Positions 15,988 to 23,850 of a stretch of DNA of 64,000 bases are shown here, piece by piece. Origin of the DNA: UMGS1908 sp045655005 (GTDB lineage Bacteria > Bacillota > Clostridia > Christensenellales > UBA1242); assembly GCA_045655005.1 (NCBI GenBank), contig JAZOOJ010000015.1, positions 1-64,000 on the forward strand, written 5' to 3'. The notes under the pieces are model-generated. The model did no database searches and was not told where the DNA came from. It saw nothing but the letters and a program-made list of their open reading frames with translations. Both the position numbers and the translations under genes were made by a program. Position 1 is the first letter of the stretch, and each line of letters opens with the position of its first letter.

Positions 15988-17340
15988 TTATTTTCCTAAA
16001 CAGAATTTGCTGAATATTGCATCAAGTATTGTTTCGTTTGATGTGTTTCCTGTGATTTCTCCAAGGCAATAATATGCTTCATTTAAGTCTATGGCAATTA
16101 AATCAAGAGTATGGCTTTTTAAGTTTTTGTGTGCATTTTCAAGAGCAAGTTTAGCACGTGTTAAACATTCAAGGTGTCGTGCATTTGTTAAAACAAGCCC
16201 GCCAGAGATGACGTTTGAACCGATGATTGATTTATAAATGGTGTTTTTTAGATTTTCAATACCTTCACCGGTTTTACTTGATGTATAAATTCCGTCTTTT
16301 TTTCTTTCTGAGTTTTTTAGTTTGTCACACTTATTGTAAACCGTTAAATATTTTTTGCCTTGTAAGTGTTTTAAAATAATTATATCTTCATCGGTTAATT
16401 GCGAAGAACTGTCAACTATAAATAAAATTATATCGGCTTCGCTAATGAGTGAAATTGATTTGTCTACGCCAATTTTTTCGATGATGTTTTTTGTTTCTCT
16501 AATACCGGCAGTATCCAAGATGTTAACCTTTATGCCATTAATTTCAAAGGCATCTTCAATAACATCTCTGGTTGTTCCAGCAATGTTTGTGACAATTGCT
16601 TTTTCACGATTTAAAAGTGCGTTTAAAAGAGAACTTTTTCCAACATTAGGTTTTCCAATTAGGCAGGCATTTATGCCGTTTTTAATAATTGAGCCTGCTT
16701 TATATGTTTGAGTTAACTTGTCAATATCAGAAATTATTGTATCAACTTTTTCATCAATTGCGTTTTCGGCTATGTACTCGATATCTTCTTCTGGATAATC
16801 AAAAGATACCTCAACTTCACTTAAAAGGTCGGTAACTTTTGTCTGTAAATCCTCGACCTTTTGGGTAAGCCCACCTTTCATAAGTGTATGACCGGCTTTA
16901 AGTTCTGCGTCGGACTCGGCGTTTATCATATCAATCATACCTTCGGCTTCGCAAACACTCATTTTGCCATTTAGGTAAGCTCGCAAAGAGAATTCACCAT
17001 TTTTTGCCATTCGTGCACCGTTATTTATGCAAGATGAAACAATGAGTTCGGCAATTTTAATTCCGCCATGTGCGTGAAATTCAACGGTTTCTTCACCAGT
17101 AAAGCTGTTGTTGTCAAAAACGACGCAAAGACATTCGTCAGATACAAGGTCGCTTGCAAAGTCGCCAAAAACCAATTCACGCTTTTTAAAAGCCGATGGA
17201 TGTTTGCCGGACTTTGAAGTGAAAAATTTATCTGCAATTTTAACAGATGATGAGCCACTTAGTCTTACAACAGAAATCCCGCCAACGCCAATAGGTGTTG
17301 CTATTGCTACGATTGTTGAATTTAAATCAAATAACGACAT
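15988..17340 (-). CDS. mnmE: tRNA modification GTPase MnmE
   Basis: K+-activated GTPase partner of MnmG (450 aa). The N-terminal tetrahydrofolate-binding domain starts IVAIATPIGVGGISVVRLSG. The G domain has GKPNVGKSS, the DTAGIRE switch and YNKCD, and the C-terminus is FCLGK with the conserved catalytic-type cysteine. The ATG at 17340 lies rather far (15 bases) from a GGAGG box. Confidence 0.97.
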   Translation of the reverse strand: MSLFDLNSTIVAIATPIGVGGISVVRLSGSSSVKIADKFFTSKSGKHPSAFKKRELVFGDFASDLVSDECLCVVFDNNSFTGEETVEFHAHGGIKIAELIVSSCINNGARMAKNGEFSLRAYLNGKMSVCEAEGMIDMINAESDAELKAGHTLMKGGLTQKVEDLQTKVTDLLSEVEVSFDYPEEDIEYIAENAIDEKVDTIISDIDKLTQTYKAGSIIKNGINACLIGKPNVGKSSLLNALLNREKAIVTNIAGTTRDVIEDAFEINGIKVNILDTAGIRETKNIIEKIGVDKSISLISEADIILFIVDSSSQLTDEDIIILKHLQGKKYLTVYNKCDKLKNSERKKDGIYTSSKTGEGIENLKNTIYKSIIGSNVISGGLVLTNARHLECLTRAKLALENAHKNLKSHTLDLIAIDLNEAYYCLGEITGNTSNETILDAIFSKFCLGK

Positions 17341-17391
17341 AATATTTTTGACAAACCTCCATTAAAATTAATTATCCGAAATCTAGTCATT

Positions 17392-17419
17392 ATTTTAACA
17401 CAAATAACGTAGTTGTCAA
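17392..17419 (-). promoter_or_regulatory. mnmE-mnmG promoter
   Basis: On minus: TTGACA (complement of 17414-17419), 16-bp spacer, TAAAAT (complement of 17392-17397). Its -35 box lies 30 bp from the divergent rpmH -35 box. Confidence 0.7.
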
Positions 17420-17448
17420 TTATTATTAAGAGATTTCATCTGAAAGTG

Positions 17449-17477
17449 TTGACAAAATTGCGGTTTTATTTTATAAT
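17449..17477 (+). promoter_or_regulatory. rpmH operon promoter
   Basis: Consensus TTGACA (17449-17454), 17-bp spacer, TATAAT (17472-17477). A leader of about 65 bases precedes rpmH. Confidence 0.88.
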
Positions 17478-17549
17478 ACTAACATCGCTTTTAAGGTCTA
17501 GTGGTAATTCACATAGGCATTAATAAAACTAAAAACAAGGAGAAATGAG

Positions 17550-17684
17550 ATGAAGAGAACATACCAACCAAAAAAGGCAACAAGAAATAAAGTTCACGGT
17601 TTCAGAAAAAGAATGGCTACTAAGGGCGGAAGAAATGTACTTCAAAGACGTCGTAACAAAGGTCGTAAAAAATTAACATACTAA
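17550..17684 (+). CDS. rpmH: 50S ribosomal protein L34
   Basis: A 44-aa basic protein, full length for bL34: it starts MKRTYQPKKATRNKVHGFRK, then RMATKGGRNVLQRRR and the terminal GRKKLTY. ATG at 17550 with AAGGAGA upstream. First gene of the classical rpmH-rnpA-yidD-yidC-jag cluster. Confidence 0.97.
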   Translation: MKRTYQPKKATRNKVHGFRKRMATKGGRNVLQRRRNKGRKKLTY

Positions 17685-17700
17685 GATTTAGGGAAAACCG

Positions 17701-18045
17701 ATGTTAACAAAAACATTAAGAATGAAACGCAACACACAGTTTTCTTATGTGTTTAAAAAAGGGCAAGTATTTAAAGCTAAAGGATTGATGATGATAGTTG
17801 CCCCTAAAAGATATAAAACTCAAAAAATTGGGTTGGTCGTAACTAAGAAGATTGGCAAAAGTGTTGTAAGAAATCACGTAAAGCGATTGATAAGGGAGTC
17901 ATTAAGAGGTTATCTTTCCCTTATCTCGCCAATGCATGATCTAATTATTGTGGCAAGACAAGGTGTTGAAAGTGCGACTTTTCAAGAAATTAACAAAACA
18001 ATATTGGAGTTATTAAAAAAATCTAATGCGTTAAATGAAAGTTAA
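17701..18045 (+). CDS. rnpA: ribonuclease P protein component
   Basis: A 114-aa basic protein that binds RNase P RNA for tRNA 5' maturation. It has the RNR signature in RNHVKRLIRESLR and the central MMIVAPKR...KIGLVVTKKIGK strand. It starts 16 bases after rpmH. Confidence 0.96.
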   Translation: MLTKTLRMKRNTQFSYVFKKGQVFKAKGLMMIVAPKRYKTQKIGLVVTKKIGKSVVRNHVKRLIRESLRGYLSLISPMHDLIIVARQGVESATFQEINKTILELLKKSNALNES

Positions 18046-18077
18046 TCGCACTAGGTTTTTTATTAAATAAATTTTTT

Positions 18078-18317
18078 ATGAAAAAGTTTTGTGTAAAAGT
18101 TATTAAAGTTTATCAAAAGTGGTCAAAATCAAAGCCTGCAAAATGTAAAATGCAACCGACCTGCTCCAACTATGCAATATGTGCAATTGAAAGATTTGGA
18201 GTACTTAGGGGTGGCTTTATGGCTGTTTGTAGATTGTTTCGCTGTATGCAGAAAAAATCATCACCACTTGACACAGTGCCTCAAAATTTGAAAGGAGATT
18301 ATAAATGGCTAATGTAA
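18078..18317 (+). CDS. yidD: membrane protein insertion efficiency factor YidD
   Basis: A 79-aa YidD/UPF0161 protein with the CKMQPTCSNYA...AIERFG and CRLFRC cysteine motifs. Its end overlaps the yidC start by 13 bases, so the two are likely translationally coupled. Confidence 0.93.
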   Translation: MKKFCVKVIKVYQKWSKSKPAKCKMQPTCSNYAICAIERFGVLRGGFMAVCRLFRCMQKKSSPLDTVPQNLKGDYKWLM

Positions 18318-19435
18318 TGAATTTTTTACTAAGGGAAGCGATTGTAGCACCTACTGGATTATGGTCTACGCTTTACAATTGGTTTGAAAGTTGGATTGGG
18401 AATTACGGTTGGACAATACTTTTATTTACCATTTTTGTAAAGTTGATTGTGTTACCGCTTGAATTTTACAATAGGTATCAAAGTAAGAAAAATAATTTTA
18501 TACAAAAGAGATTAAGTGGTCAGGTTGCCAAATTAAATGAAAAATACAAAAACAATCGTGACCAAGCAAACCAAGCAATATCTGCTTTGTATAAAAGAGA
18601 AGGCTATAATATGGTAGGCACTTGTGTGTTTACGTTATTAAACTTTGCCATTACATTAATTGTGTTTATATCTTTCTTTAATACATTAAGAGATATTTCT
18701 GCATATAAGATGTTAGACCAGTATTATACGCTTGAACAAACCTATAACGAAGTTTACGTTCAAACAAATGATGTGGATATGGCTCAAAATGCAGTACTTG
18801 TAAAATATGAAGAAATTTCTGGAAACTCAAAGTGGTTATGGGTTGAAAATATTTGGAAGAAAGACTCAAATGTTTCAATTGTACCAAATTATCAAGAATT
18901 AAATAAGGCTGTAAATAGTGCGAGTGATAAAAAGTATAAGCAATATTTCAATTCTGAAAGTGAGATTTACATAAGCGAAGAAGATTATAATAAGGTTATG
19001 AACAAGGTAATTGATTCAAATGATGGTTGGAACGGCTATTTCTTGGTGGCTATATTTGCTGGCTTGTTAACATTTTTGACTCAATATCTATCTGAACTAC
19101 AAAATAAAACAAAAGAAGAAAAGAAATTAAAACAAAAATCACCGCAAGACATTCAAATGGAAAAGACCATGCGTTTTATGAGATTGTTACTTCCTGCAAT
19201 GATGATAATATTTGCACTTACAAACTCGGCTTCGTTTGGAATCTATTTGATTGCAAGTTCGCTAATTGGAATAATAACCAATTTTGCGACATCATTCTTA
19301 GTTAATAAGATGACTAGGGAAGAAGAAGAGAAGTACAAAACTTGGCTTGAAAAAGAAGCAATTCATCAAGCAAAGAAAGTGCAAAGTTCTAAACCGCAAA
19401 TGGTTAACTATAAAAGCATAAGTGGAAAAATGTAA
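18305..19435 (+). CDS. yidC: membrane protein insertase YidC/OxaA
   Basis: A 376-aa insertase that places proteins in the membrane alone or with SecYEG. Hydrophobic helices are near 35-55, 100-125, 240-260, 295-315 and 318-340. No lipobox is evident. Between the second and third helices is an insert of about 100 residues (about 130-235, charged and helical), which makes it longer than the 260-290 aa Firmicutes SpoIIIJ/YqjG proteins. Confidence 0.94.
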   Translation: MANVMNFLLREAIVAPTGLWSTLYNWFESWIGNYGWTILLFTIFVKLIVLPLEFYNRYQSKKNNFIQKRLSGQVAKLNEKYKNNRDQANQAISALYKREGYNMVGTCVFTLLNFAITLIVFISFFNTLRDISAYKMLDQYYTLEQTYNEVYVQTNDVDMAQNAVLVKYEEISGNSKWLWVENIWKKDSNVSIVPNYQELNKAVNSASDKKYKQYFNSESEIYISEEDYNKVMNKVIDSNDGWNGYFLVAIFAGLLTFLTQYLSELQNKTKEEKKLKQKSPQDIQMEKTMRFMRLLLPAMMIIFALTNSASFGIYLIASSLIGIITNFATSFLVNKMTREEEEKYKTWLEKEAIHQAKKVQSSKPQMVNYKSISGKM

Positions 19436-19456
19436 TTGGTTTTAAGGAGAAAGTAT

Positions 19457-20107
19457 ATGAACTCAATAGAAGTTAGTGCAAAGAATGTAGAGCAAGCAAT
19501 TGAAATTGGGCTGTTTAAGCTTGGTGTTTCAAGAGATGATGTAAAAGTTGCGGTACTAAGTGAGGGTGGATTGTTTGACAAGGCAAAGGTAAGACTTATT
19601 GTAAACGATCCAAATGCAGAAGTATCAGAGACAGAAATGCTAGTTAATGAATTTGTAGAAAAGATGAAGTTGAATGTTGTAGCAACTGTTGTTGAAGATG
19701 AGAATGGCATTAAGGTAGATTTCGCTGGTGCTGATATTGGAACGATTATCGGCAAGCGTGGCGAAACACTTGATTCTGTGCAATATTTGCTCGGACAAAT
19801 GATAAACAAAGGGAAATCAAAGCAAGAATCAAAAAGAGTGTTTGTTGATTGTTCAGGATACAGAGAAAAAAGAGAGGGTACTTTAAAAGTTTTGGCTCAT
19901 AGAATGGCAGACAAGGCTGTCAGAGAGAGAAAAATCTCTAAACTGGAACCAATGAATGCGTATGAAAGAAGAATAATCCATTTGGCTCTTGAAGGGCGTG
20001 GAGATGTTAAAACTGAAAGCCAAGACAGAGCTCCTCACAGATTCATTACAATTATTCCAAACAATTTGTCAACAAATTCAAAAGAGGCTCGTTCGCATAA
20101 TGATTAA
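19457..20107 (+). CDS. jag: RNA-binding protein KhpB (Jag/EloR)
   Basis: A 216-aa protein with a Jag_N domain (about 1-50), a KH domain with the GxxG loop GKRG (IGTIIGKRGETLDSVQYLLG) and a C-terminal R3H domain (MNAYERRIIHLAL). Homologues bind RNA with KhpA and influence cell elongation. The ATG at 19457 follows AAGGAGA; an upstream in-frame TTG at 19436 sits before the box. Last gene of the rpmH operon; mnmE does not follow it here. Confidence 0.94.
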   Translation: MNSIEVSAKNVEQAIEIGLFKLGVSRDDVKVAVLSEGGLFDKAKVRLIVNDPNAEVSETEMLVNEFVEKMKLNVVATVVEDENGIKVDFAGADIGTIIGKRGETLDSVQYLLGQMINKGKSKQESKRVFVDCSGYREKREGTLKVLAHRMADKAVRERKISKLEPMNAYERRIIHLALEGRGDVKTESQDRAPHRFITIIPNNLSTNSKEARSHND

Positions 20108-20111
20108 TATA

Positions 20112-20137
20112 AAGGACTTCCACAAAAGGAAGTCTTT
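20112..20137 (+). terminator. terminator of the rpmH-jag operon
   Basis: Ten-base-pair stem AAGGACTTCC / GGAAGTCTTT with one G-U pair, followed by a T run. Confidence 0.8.
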
Positions 20138-20170
20138 TTTATTGGTATTAAAGCTAAAAAAAGGTGTATA

Positions 20171-20199
20171 TTGACAAGATTTAGGTTTTGTGTTAATAT
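20171..20199 (+). promoter_or_regulatory. promoter of the 20.2-21.5 kb gene pair
   Basis: TTGACA (20171-20176), 17-bp spacer, TAATAT (20194-20199). Confidence 0.75.
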
Positions 20200-20234
20200 T
20201 ATTTAAAAGAATTTTAGTAATTTGGGGGATTATT

Positions 20235-20933
20235 ATGGCAAGTAAAAAATTAACAGACTTACAAAGAGCTTCAAAAAAAGGTGCAAAAGTTTTAAAAAGT
20301 TGCCTTATTCAGTGTAGTGAAAAATTTAAATATGAAAATTTTAGGGCACCAGAACAAGAAGAAAAGATTTGGATTTATACCGATGCGTGTAAAATGGCTA
20401 TGGCAGAATTGACTCTTCTTGAACAATTATGTTTAATTGATTATTATTTTTGTCGTGGGAATAAGTATATTAAAGAGTCTGTTGATGAGGTTGTTCAAAC
20501 AACTCTTGCTGGAGCTGTGGTGTCTTCAGATTTGCCACGTTCATCAAATGGGATAGTTCAATGCATACAAGTTGGAAATATTTATTATCATTTTTCAATT
20601 GTTGATTTAAAGGATAAAGCAATGGCGGTTACACAACCACAAGTGACAATGTTTATGGAAGAATTGCTTACAAATGTAAAAAATAAAAAAGATAGGTTGC
20701 TTAATATAAACAATGTTTATTCTTCAATGCATATTTCTTCTGAATTAGAAAGAAAGAAATTTTATCAAATTGAAGAAGGTGAACAGTCTGCTTCGGTAAC
20801 CGAAAGTTACGTTTCGTATAAAGATTTTGACGACTTGTCGCATTCTCTTATAAGGGATTCTGTATTATTAGAACTTATTAAACGTTGCGGTGAGCTTGGC
20901 TGTTACAAGTCAGAAGAACAAGATGGTGAATAA
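20235..20933 (+). CDS. hypothetical soluble protein
   Basis: A 232-aa protein without recognised family, signal or membrane segment. Its N-terminus is basic (ASKKLTDLQRASKKGAKVLK) and it contains several cysteines. The ATG at 20235 follows a GGGGGA box. It is first of a two-gene unit whose second member is also unknown. Confidence 0.7.
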   Translation: MASKKLTDLQRASKKGAKVLKSCLIQCSEKFKYENFRAPEQEEKIWIYTDACKMAMAELTLLEQLCLIDYYFCRGNKYIKESVDEVVQTTLAGAVVSSDLPRSSNGIVQCIQVGNIYYHFSIVDLKDKAMAVTQPQVTMFMEELLTNVKNKKDRLLNINNVYSSMHISSELERKKFYQIEEGEQSASVTESYVSYKDFDDLSHSLIRDSVLLELIKRCGELGCYKSEEQDGE

Positions 20934-20949
20934 TAAAAGGATGACACAA

Positions 20950-21540
20950 ATGACAGAAAGTGATACAAAGCATAAAGTTGCTGTTATGAATATTGAAAGA
21001 CGTATGCACGAAAACACAATGATGCATTATTTTAATGATTTAAATAATGGAAGGACTCAGTTTTCGGCAAAAAATAAAAAGAGAAGAGAAGTGCTACAAA
21101 AAAAGGCTTATCTTTCAACATTTCTTCAATCAGATACTTATGAAAGATTTCTGATTTTAGAAACCTATTGTGCAAAAGGAACATATCTTTCTTCGGTTCA
21201 ATACAAAATTATTCAAGAAAAAATGCCGTCATTTAAAACAGTTGAAAGGGATGACGAAAATGCTGTTTGTGTTGGCGGAAAGTTTTATCCAAAGCAAGTT
21301 GAAAGAAGACTTGTTTTAGAATTTGCAAAAGTAACAAAATCAGAGTTGGCGCCATTTTTTGATATGTTGAAGGTTGAAGAATTTGCAGAAATTAAGCAAC
21401 TGATTGAAAGGCATATTGCAGGCAGGACTGAAAGTTGTGTAAGTTTGCAATATTTTGCAACAACCCTTAAATTAAGAGCATTATTAAAGAATTTGGAAGA
21501 AAGAATTGCTGAAAACGAAGAAGAAACCGAAGGTGAATAA
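20950..21540 (+). CDS. hypothetical protein, second gene of a pair
   Basis: A 196-aa charged helical protein with no recognised domain. The ATG at 20950 lies 9 bases after AAAGG; upstream in-frame starts (for example 20941, 20923) are possible and would touch or overlap the previous gene. The close spacing suggests it acts with the upstream gene. Confidence 0.65.
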   Translation: MTESDTKHKVAVMNIERRMHENTMMHYFNDLNNGRTQFSAKNKKRREVLQKKAYLSTFLQSDTYERFLILETYCAKGTYLSSVQYKIIQEKMPSFKTVERDDENAVCVGGKFYPKQVERRLVLEFAKVTKSELAPFFDMLKVEEFAEIKQLIERHIAGRTESCVSLQYFATTLKLRALLKNLEERIAENEEETEGE

Positions 21541-21554
21541 AATAGCATAAAGTT

Positions 21555-21600
21555 AAAAAGGTCATAAGTTTAATTTTTAATTAAATTTATGCCTTTTAAT
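21555..21600 (+). terminator. probable terminator
   Basis: Long imperfect A/T-rich stem (AAAAGG...CCTTTT with inner ATAAGTTTAA / TTAAATTTAT and one bulge) after the 21540 stop. Confidence 0.55.
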
Positions 21601-21700
21601 TTATTAAAACAATAATTTGCAATTTGTATTAAAATTAAAAGACAAAAGTGTTTGTTTGTGTTATACTAATATTGTAAAATTATTTTTAAAATGGTGAGTT

Positions 21701-22495
21701 ATGCGAAGGCTTAATAAATTTATAATGAAGTATTATCATTTGGAAAATGATATATTTTTTAATCAGTTGTTTGATACGGGTGAATCAATTTTTACCTTTA
21801 ATGATAAGGTCACAAGCAGTATTTGGAACCATGCATTCCCGTATGATATTGATGGGAAAAATGAAGAACAAACAATTTTAAAATATAAAACATTTATTCA
21901 AGATGCTGTATCGTTTTTTCTTTCAAAAGGTCGACAGCCTGCAATTTATTTAGATGAAAAATACTTTAGTTCAAAAATGCTTGAATTACTATATGAAAAC
22001 AAATTTGAACGTTTTGATAATGAAGCGTGGATGCGTCTTAGAAAAATAAGGAAAAAGGCTATTAAAACACATGAATTGAAAATGGTTCATATTGACGACT
22101 TGTCAAAGTCATCAGACTTTTTTAATGTCGTAAGTATTTGTTTCAGTCCGCAATATTCAGAAGAGTTCAAGAATGATTTTGATAAAATATTTGGATTTAA
22201 AAAAATAGAGCACTATAGTTTTTATAATGGCGATGGCGTTGGAATTGGGGCCGCAAGTGTTTACTATGACAAGGAGACTGCACATATTCACAACATTGGT
22301 GTGTTGCCTGAGTATAGGCGTCACGGATATGGAACAATTATTGTAAAGCAGATGTTTGATTATATTAAGCACGAACTGAAAATTAAAGACATAGTATTGC
22401 AATGTGATGGTGTTACTGTCGAAAGTTTTTACAGGAATTTGGGTGCCGAGATGTTTTACAGGAGATATGGGTATCTTTTAAATGTTGAGGTTTAA
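21701..22495 (+). CDS. GNAT family N-acetyltransferase
   Basis: A 264-aa protein with a C-terminal GNAT domain. The acetyl-CoA-binding segment is HNIGVLPEYRRHGYGTIIV (about 195-215), followed by LQCDGVTVESFYRNLGAEMFYRRYGY. The first ~130 residues are a separate, divergent domain without recognised motif. Substrate unknown. Confidence 0.85.
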   Translation: MRRLNKFIMKYYHLENDIFFNQLFDTGESIFTFNDKVTSSIWNHAFPYDIDGKNEEQTILKYKTFIQDAVSFFLSKGRQPAIYLDEKYFSSKMLELLYENKFERFDNEAWMRLRKIRKKAIKTHELKMVHIDDLSKSSDFFNVVSICFSPQYSEEFKNDFDKIFGFKKIEHYSFYNGDGVGIGAASVYYDKETAHIHNIGVLPEYRRHGYGTIIVKQMFDYIKHELKIKDIVLQCDGVTVESFYRNLGAEMFYRRYGYLLNVEV

Positions 22496-22549
22496 GTTTG
22501 ACTTTTAACAAGAAGTGGAATGTTTGTTGAAAACCAAACAATTTAACTA

Positions 22550-22579
22550 TTGACAAACAACAAAAAATAATGATATTAT
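22550..22579 (+). promoter_or_regulatory. rubrerythrin promoter
   Basis: TTGACA (22550-22555), 18-bp spacer, TATTAT (22574-22579). Confidence 0.7.
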
Positions 22580-22640
22580 TTTTATAGTTACGAAAAGTCG
22601 TATCTGTTTAATTAGAATTATATAATAGGAGAAGATATTA

Positions 22641-23303
22641 ATGACAAAATTTAAATGCTCAATTTGTGGATATGAACATAACGCTGAAAGTCTTTCAGAA
22701 GATTTTGTATGTCCAATTTGTAAACAACCTGTAAGTGCATTTGTAAAGGTCGAAGAAAGTGTAAAGAAAAATAAATACGCAGGAACAAAGACAGAAAAGA
22801 ATTTAATGGAAGCTTTTGCTGGAGAATCACAAGCAAGAAATAAGTATACCTATTTTGCATCAGTTGCTAAAAAACAAGGGTTCGAGCAAATTGCTGAGCT
22901 GTTTTTGAAAACTGCAGATAATGAAAAAGAACATGCAAAATTGTGGTTTAAGGAACTTGGTGAACTTGGCGATACTGCTGAAAATTTATTGCACGCAGCA
23001 GAGGGCGAAAACTACGAATGGACAGATATGTATGACAGATTTGCAAAAGAGGCTGAGGCTGAAGGGTTTGCTGAGCTTGCTGAAAAGTTTAGAGGTGTTG
23101 CAAAAATTGAAAAGGCACATGAAGAAAGATATCGTGCTTTGCTTCACAATGTAGAAAATAAAGAAGTTTTTGCAAGAAGTGAAGTGCAAGTTTGGGAATG
23201 CAGAAATTGTGGACATATAGTTGTTGGAACAAATGCTCCTGACGTGTGCCCAGTTTGTGCTCACGCTCAAAGTTATTTTGAAATAAGAAAAGAAAATTAT
23301 TAA
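22641..23303 (+). CDS. rbr: rubrerythrin with rubredoxin-like domains at both ends
   Basis: Non-haem peroxidase (220 aa) that reduces H2O2 in anaerobes. The central four-helix ferritin-like domain (about 50-165) has the di-iron ligands in EAFAGESQARNKY, EKEHAK and KIEKAHEERY. A rubredoxin-type site at the N-terminus has cysteines 6, 9, 24 and 27; the classical C-terminal one has cysteines 187, 190, 203 and 206. Having two is unusual, since standard rubrerythrins carry one at the C-terminus. It has its own promoter and terminator. Confidence 0.93.
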   Translation: MTKFKCSICGYEHNAESLSEDFVCPICKQPVSAFVKVEESVKKNKYAGTKTEKNLMEAFAGESQARNKYTYFASVAKKQGFEQIAELFLKTADNEKEHAKLWFKELGELGDTAENLLHAAEGENYEWTDMYDRFAKEAEAEGFAELAEKFRGVAKIEKAHEERYRALLHNVENKEVFARSEVQVWECRNCGHIVVGTNAPDVCPVCAHAQSYFEIRKENY

Positions 23304-23308
23304 AATTT

Positions 23309-23331
23309 AAGGAAGGTGAAAAACCTTCCTT
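23309..23331 (+). terminator. rubrerythrin terminator
   Basis: Stem AAGGAAGGT / ACCTTCCTT with loop GAAAA and a following T run. Confidence 0.85.
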
Positions 23332-23349
23332 TTTTATGCACAATGCATC

Positions 23350-23379
23350 TTGACAATAAGACACTAGTTTTGTTATAAT
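23350..23379 (+). promoter_or_regulatory. promoter of the 23405 gene
   Basis: TTGACA (23350-23355), 18-bp spacer, TATAAT (23374-23379). Confidence 0.8.
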
Positions 23380-23404
23380 AGAAAAAAATTTGGGTTGGTG
23401 AAAA

Positions 23405-23773
23405 ATGGAACAAAAAAAATTGAAATATTTGGCTAAATGTTATTGTTTAAACAATGGTCGCTTATCTACAACAATACAAATAGTGTATAGCGCTGACATT
23501 AAGAATGTGTATATATCTCCAAATTGTTTGTTTATTGAGATTTGCACTTTTGATGAAAATACTAGAAGAACCGATGATAAAAATGCTGTTAAGATTGACC
23601 ATTATTTGGTGGGAAATAGATTTGATAGATGTCGTGCACACTTTACAGATGAAAGAGAAAAGACAAATTTTACACTTTTTAAAGTCTATAAACCGCATAT
23701 GTTAATTTCCGAAAAAGATATTAAGAATGGGAAATATTGTCCAGAGGCTCAGGGAACGGAAGAGAATGAGTAG
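23405..23773 (+). CDS. hypothetical protein
   Basis: A 122-aa soluble, beta-rich protein with scattered cysteines. No family recognised. It has a clear promoter and a terminator, so it is probably a genuine monocistronic gene. Confidence 0.68.
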   Translation: MEQKKLKYLAKCYCLNNGRLSTTIQIVYSADIKNVYISPNCLFIEICTFDENTRRTDDKNAVKIDHYLVGNRFDRCRAHFTDEREKTNFTLFKVYKPHMLISEKDIKNGKYCPEAQGTEENE

Positions 23774-23783
23774 TTATAAAGAT

Positions 23784-23812
23784 AAAGATTATCAATATTC
23801 TTGATAATCTTT
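23784..23812 (+). terminator. terminator overlapping the next promoter
   Basis: Twelve-base-pair perfect stem AAAGATTATCAA / TTGATAATCTTT with loop TATTC and T run. The 3' arm carries TTGATA at 23801-23806, the -35 box of the next gene. Confidence 0.8.
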
Positions 23813-23829
23813 TTCATATATGGTAAAAT
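23801..23829 (+). promoter_or_regulatory. promoter of the beta-helix protein gene
   Basis: TTGATA (23801-23806), 17-bp spacer, TAAAAT (23824-23829). The -35 lies inside the 3' arm of the preceding terminator. Confidence 0.65.
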
Positions 23830-23850
23830 TATATTACTAGGAGAATTATT

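Noticed and set aside
17341..17550. Possible oriC upstream of rpmH
   Set aside because: This is a classical position near oriC, but I see no TTATNCACA-type DnaA boxes, no AT-rich unwinding repeat and no dnaA. The 210 bp are accounted for by two divergent promoters and leaders.
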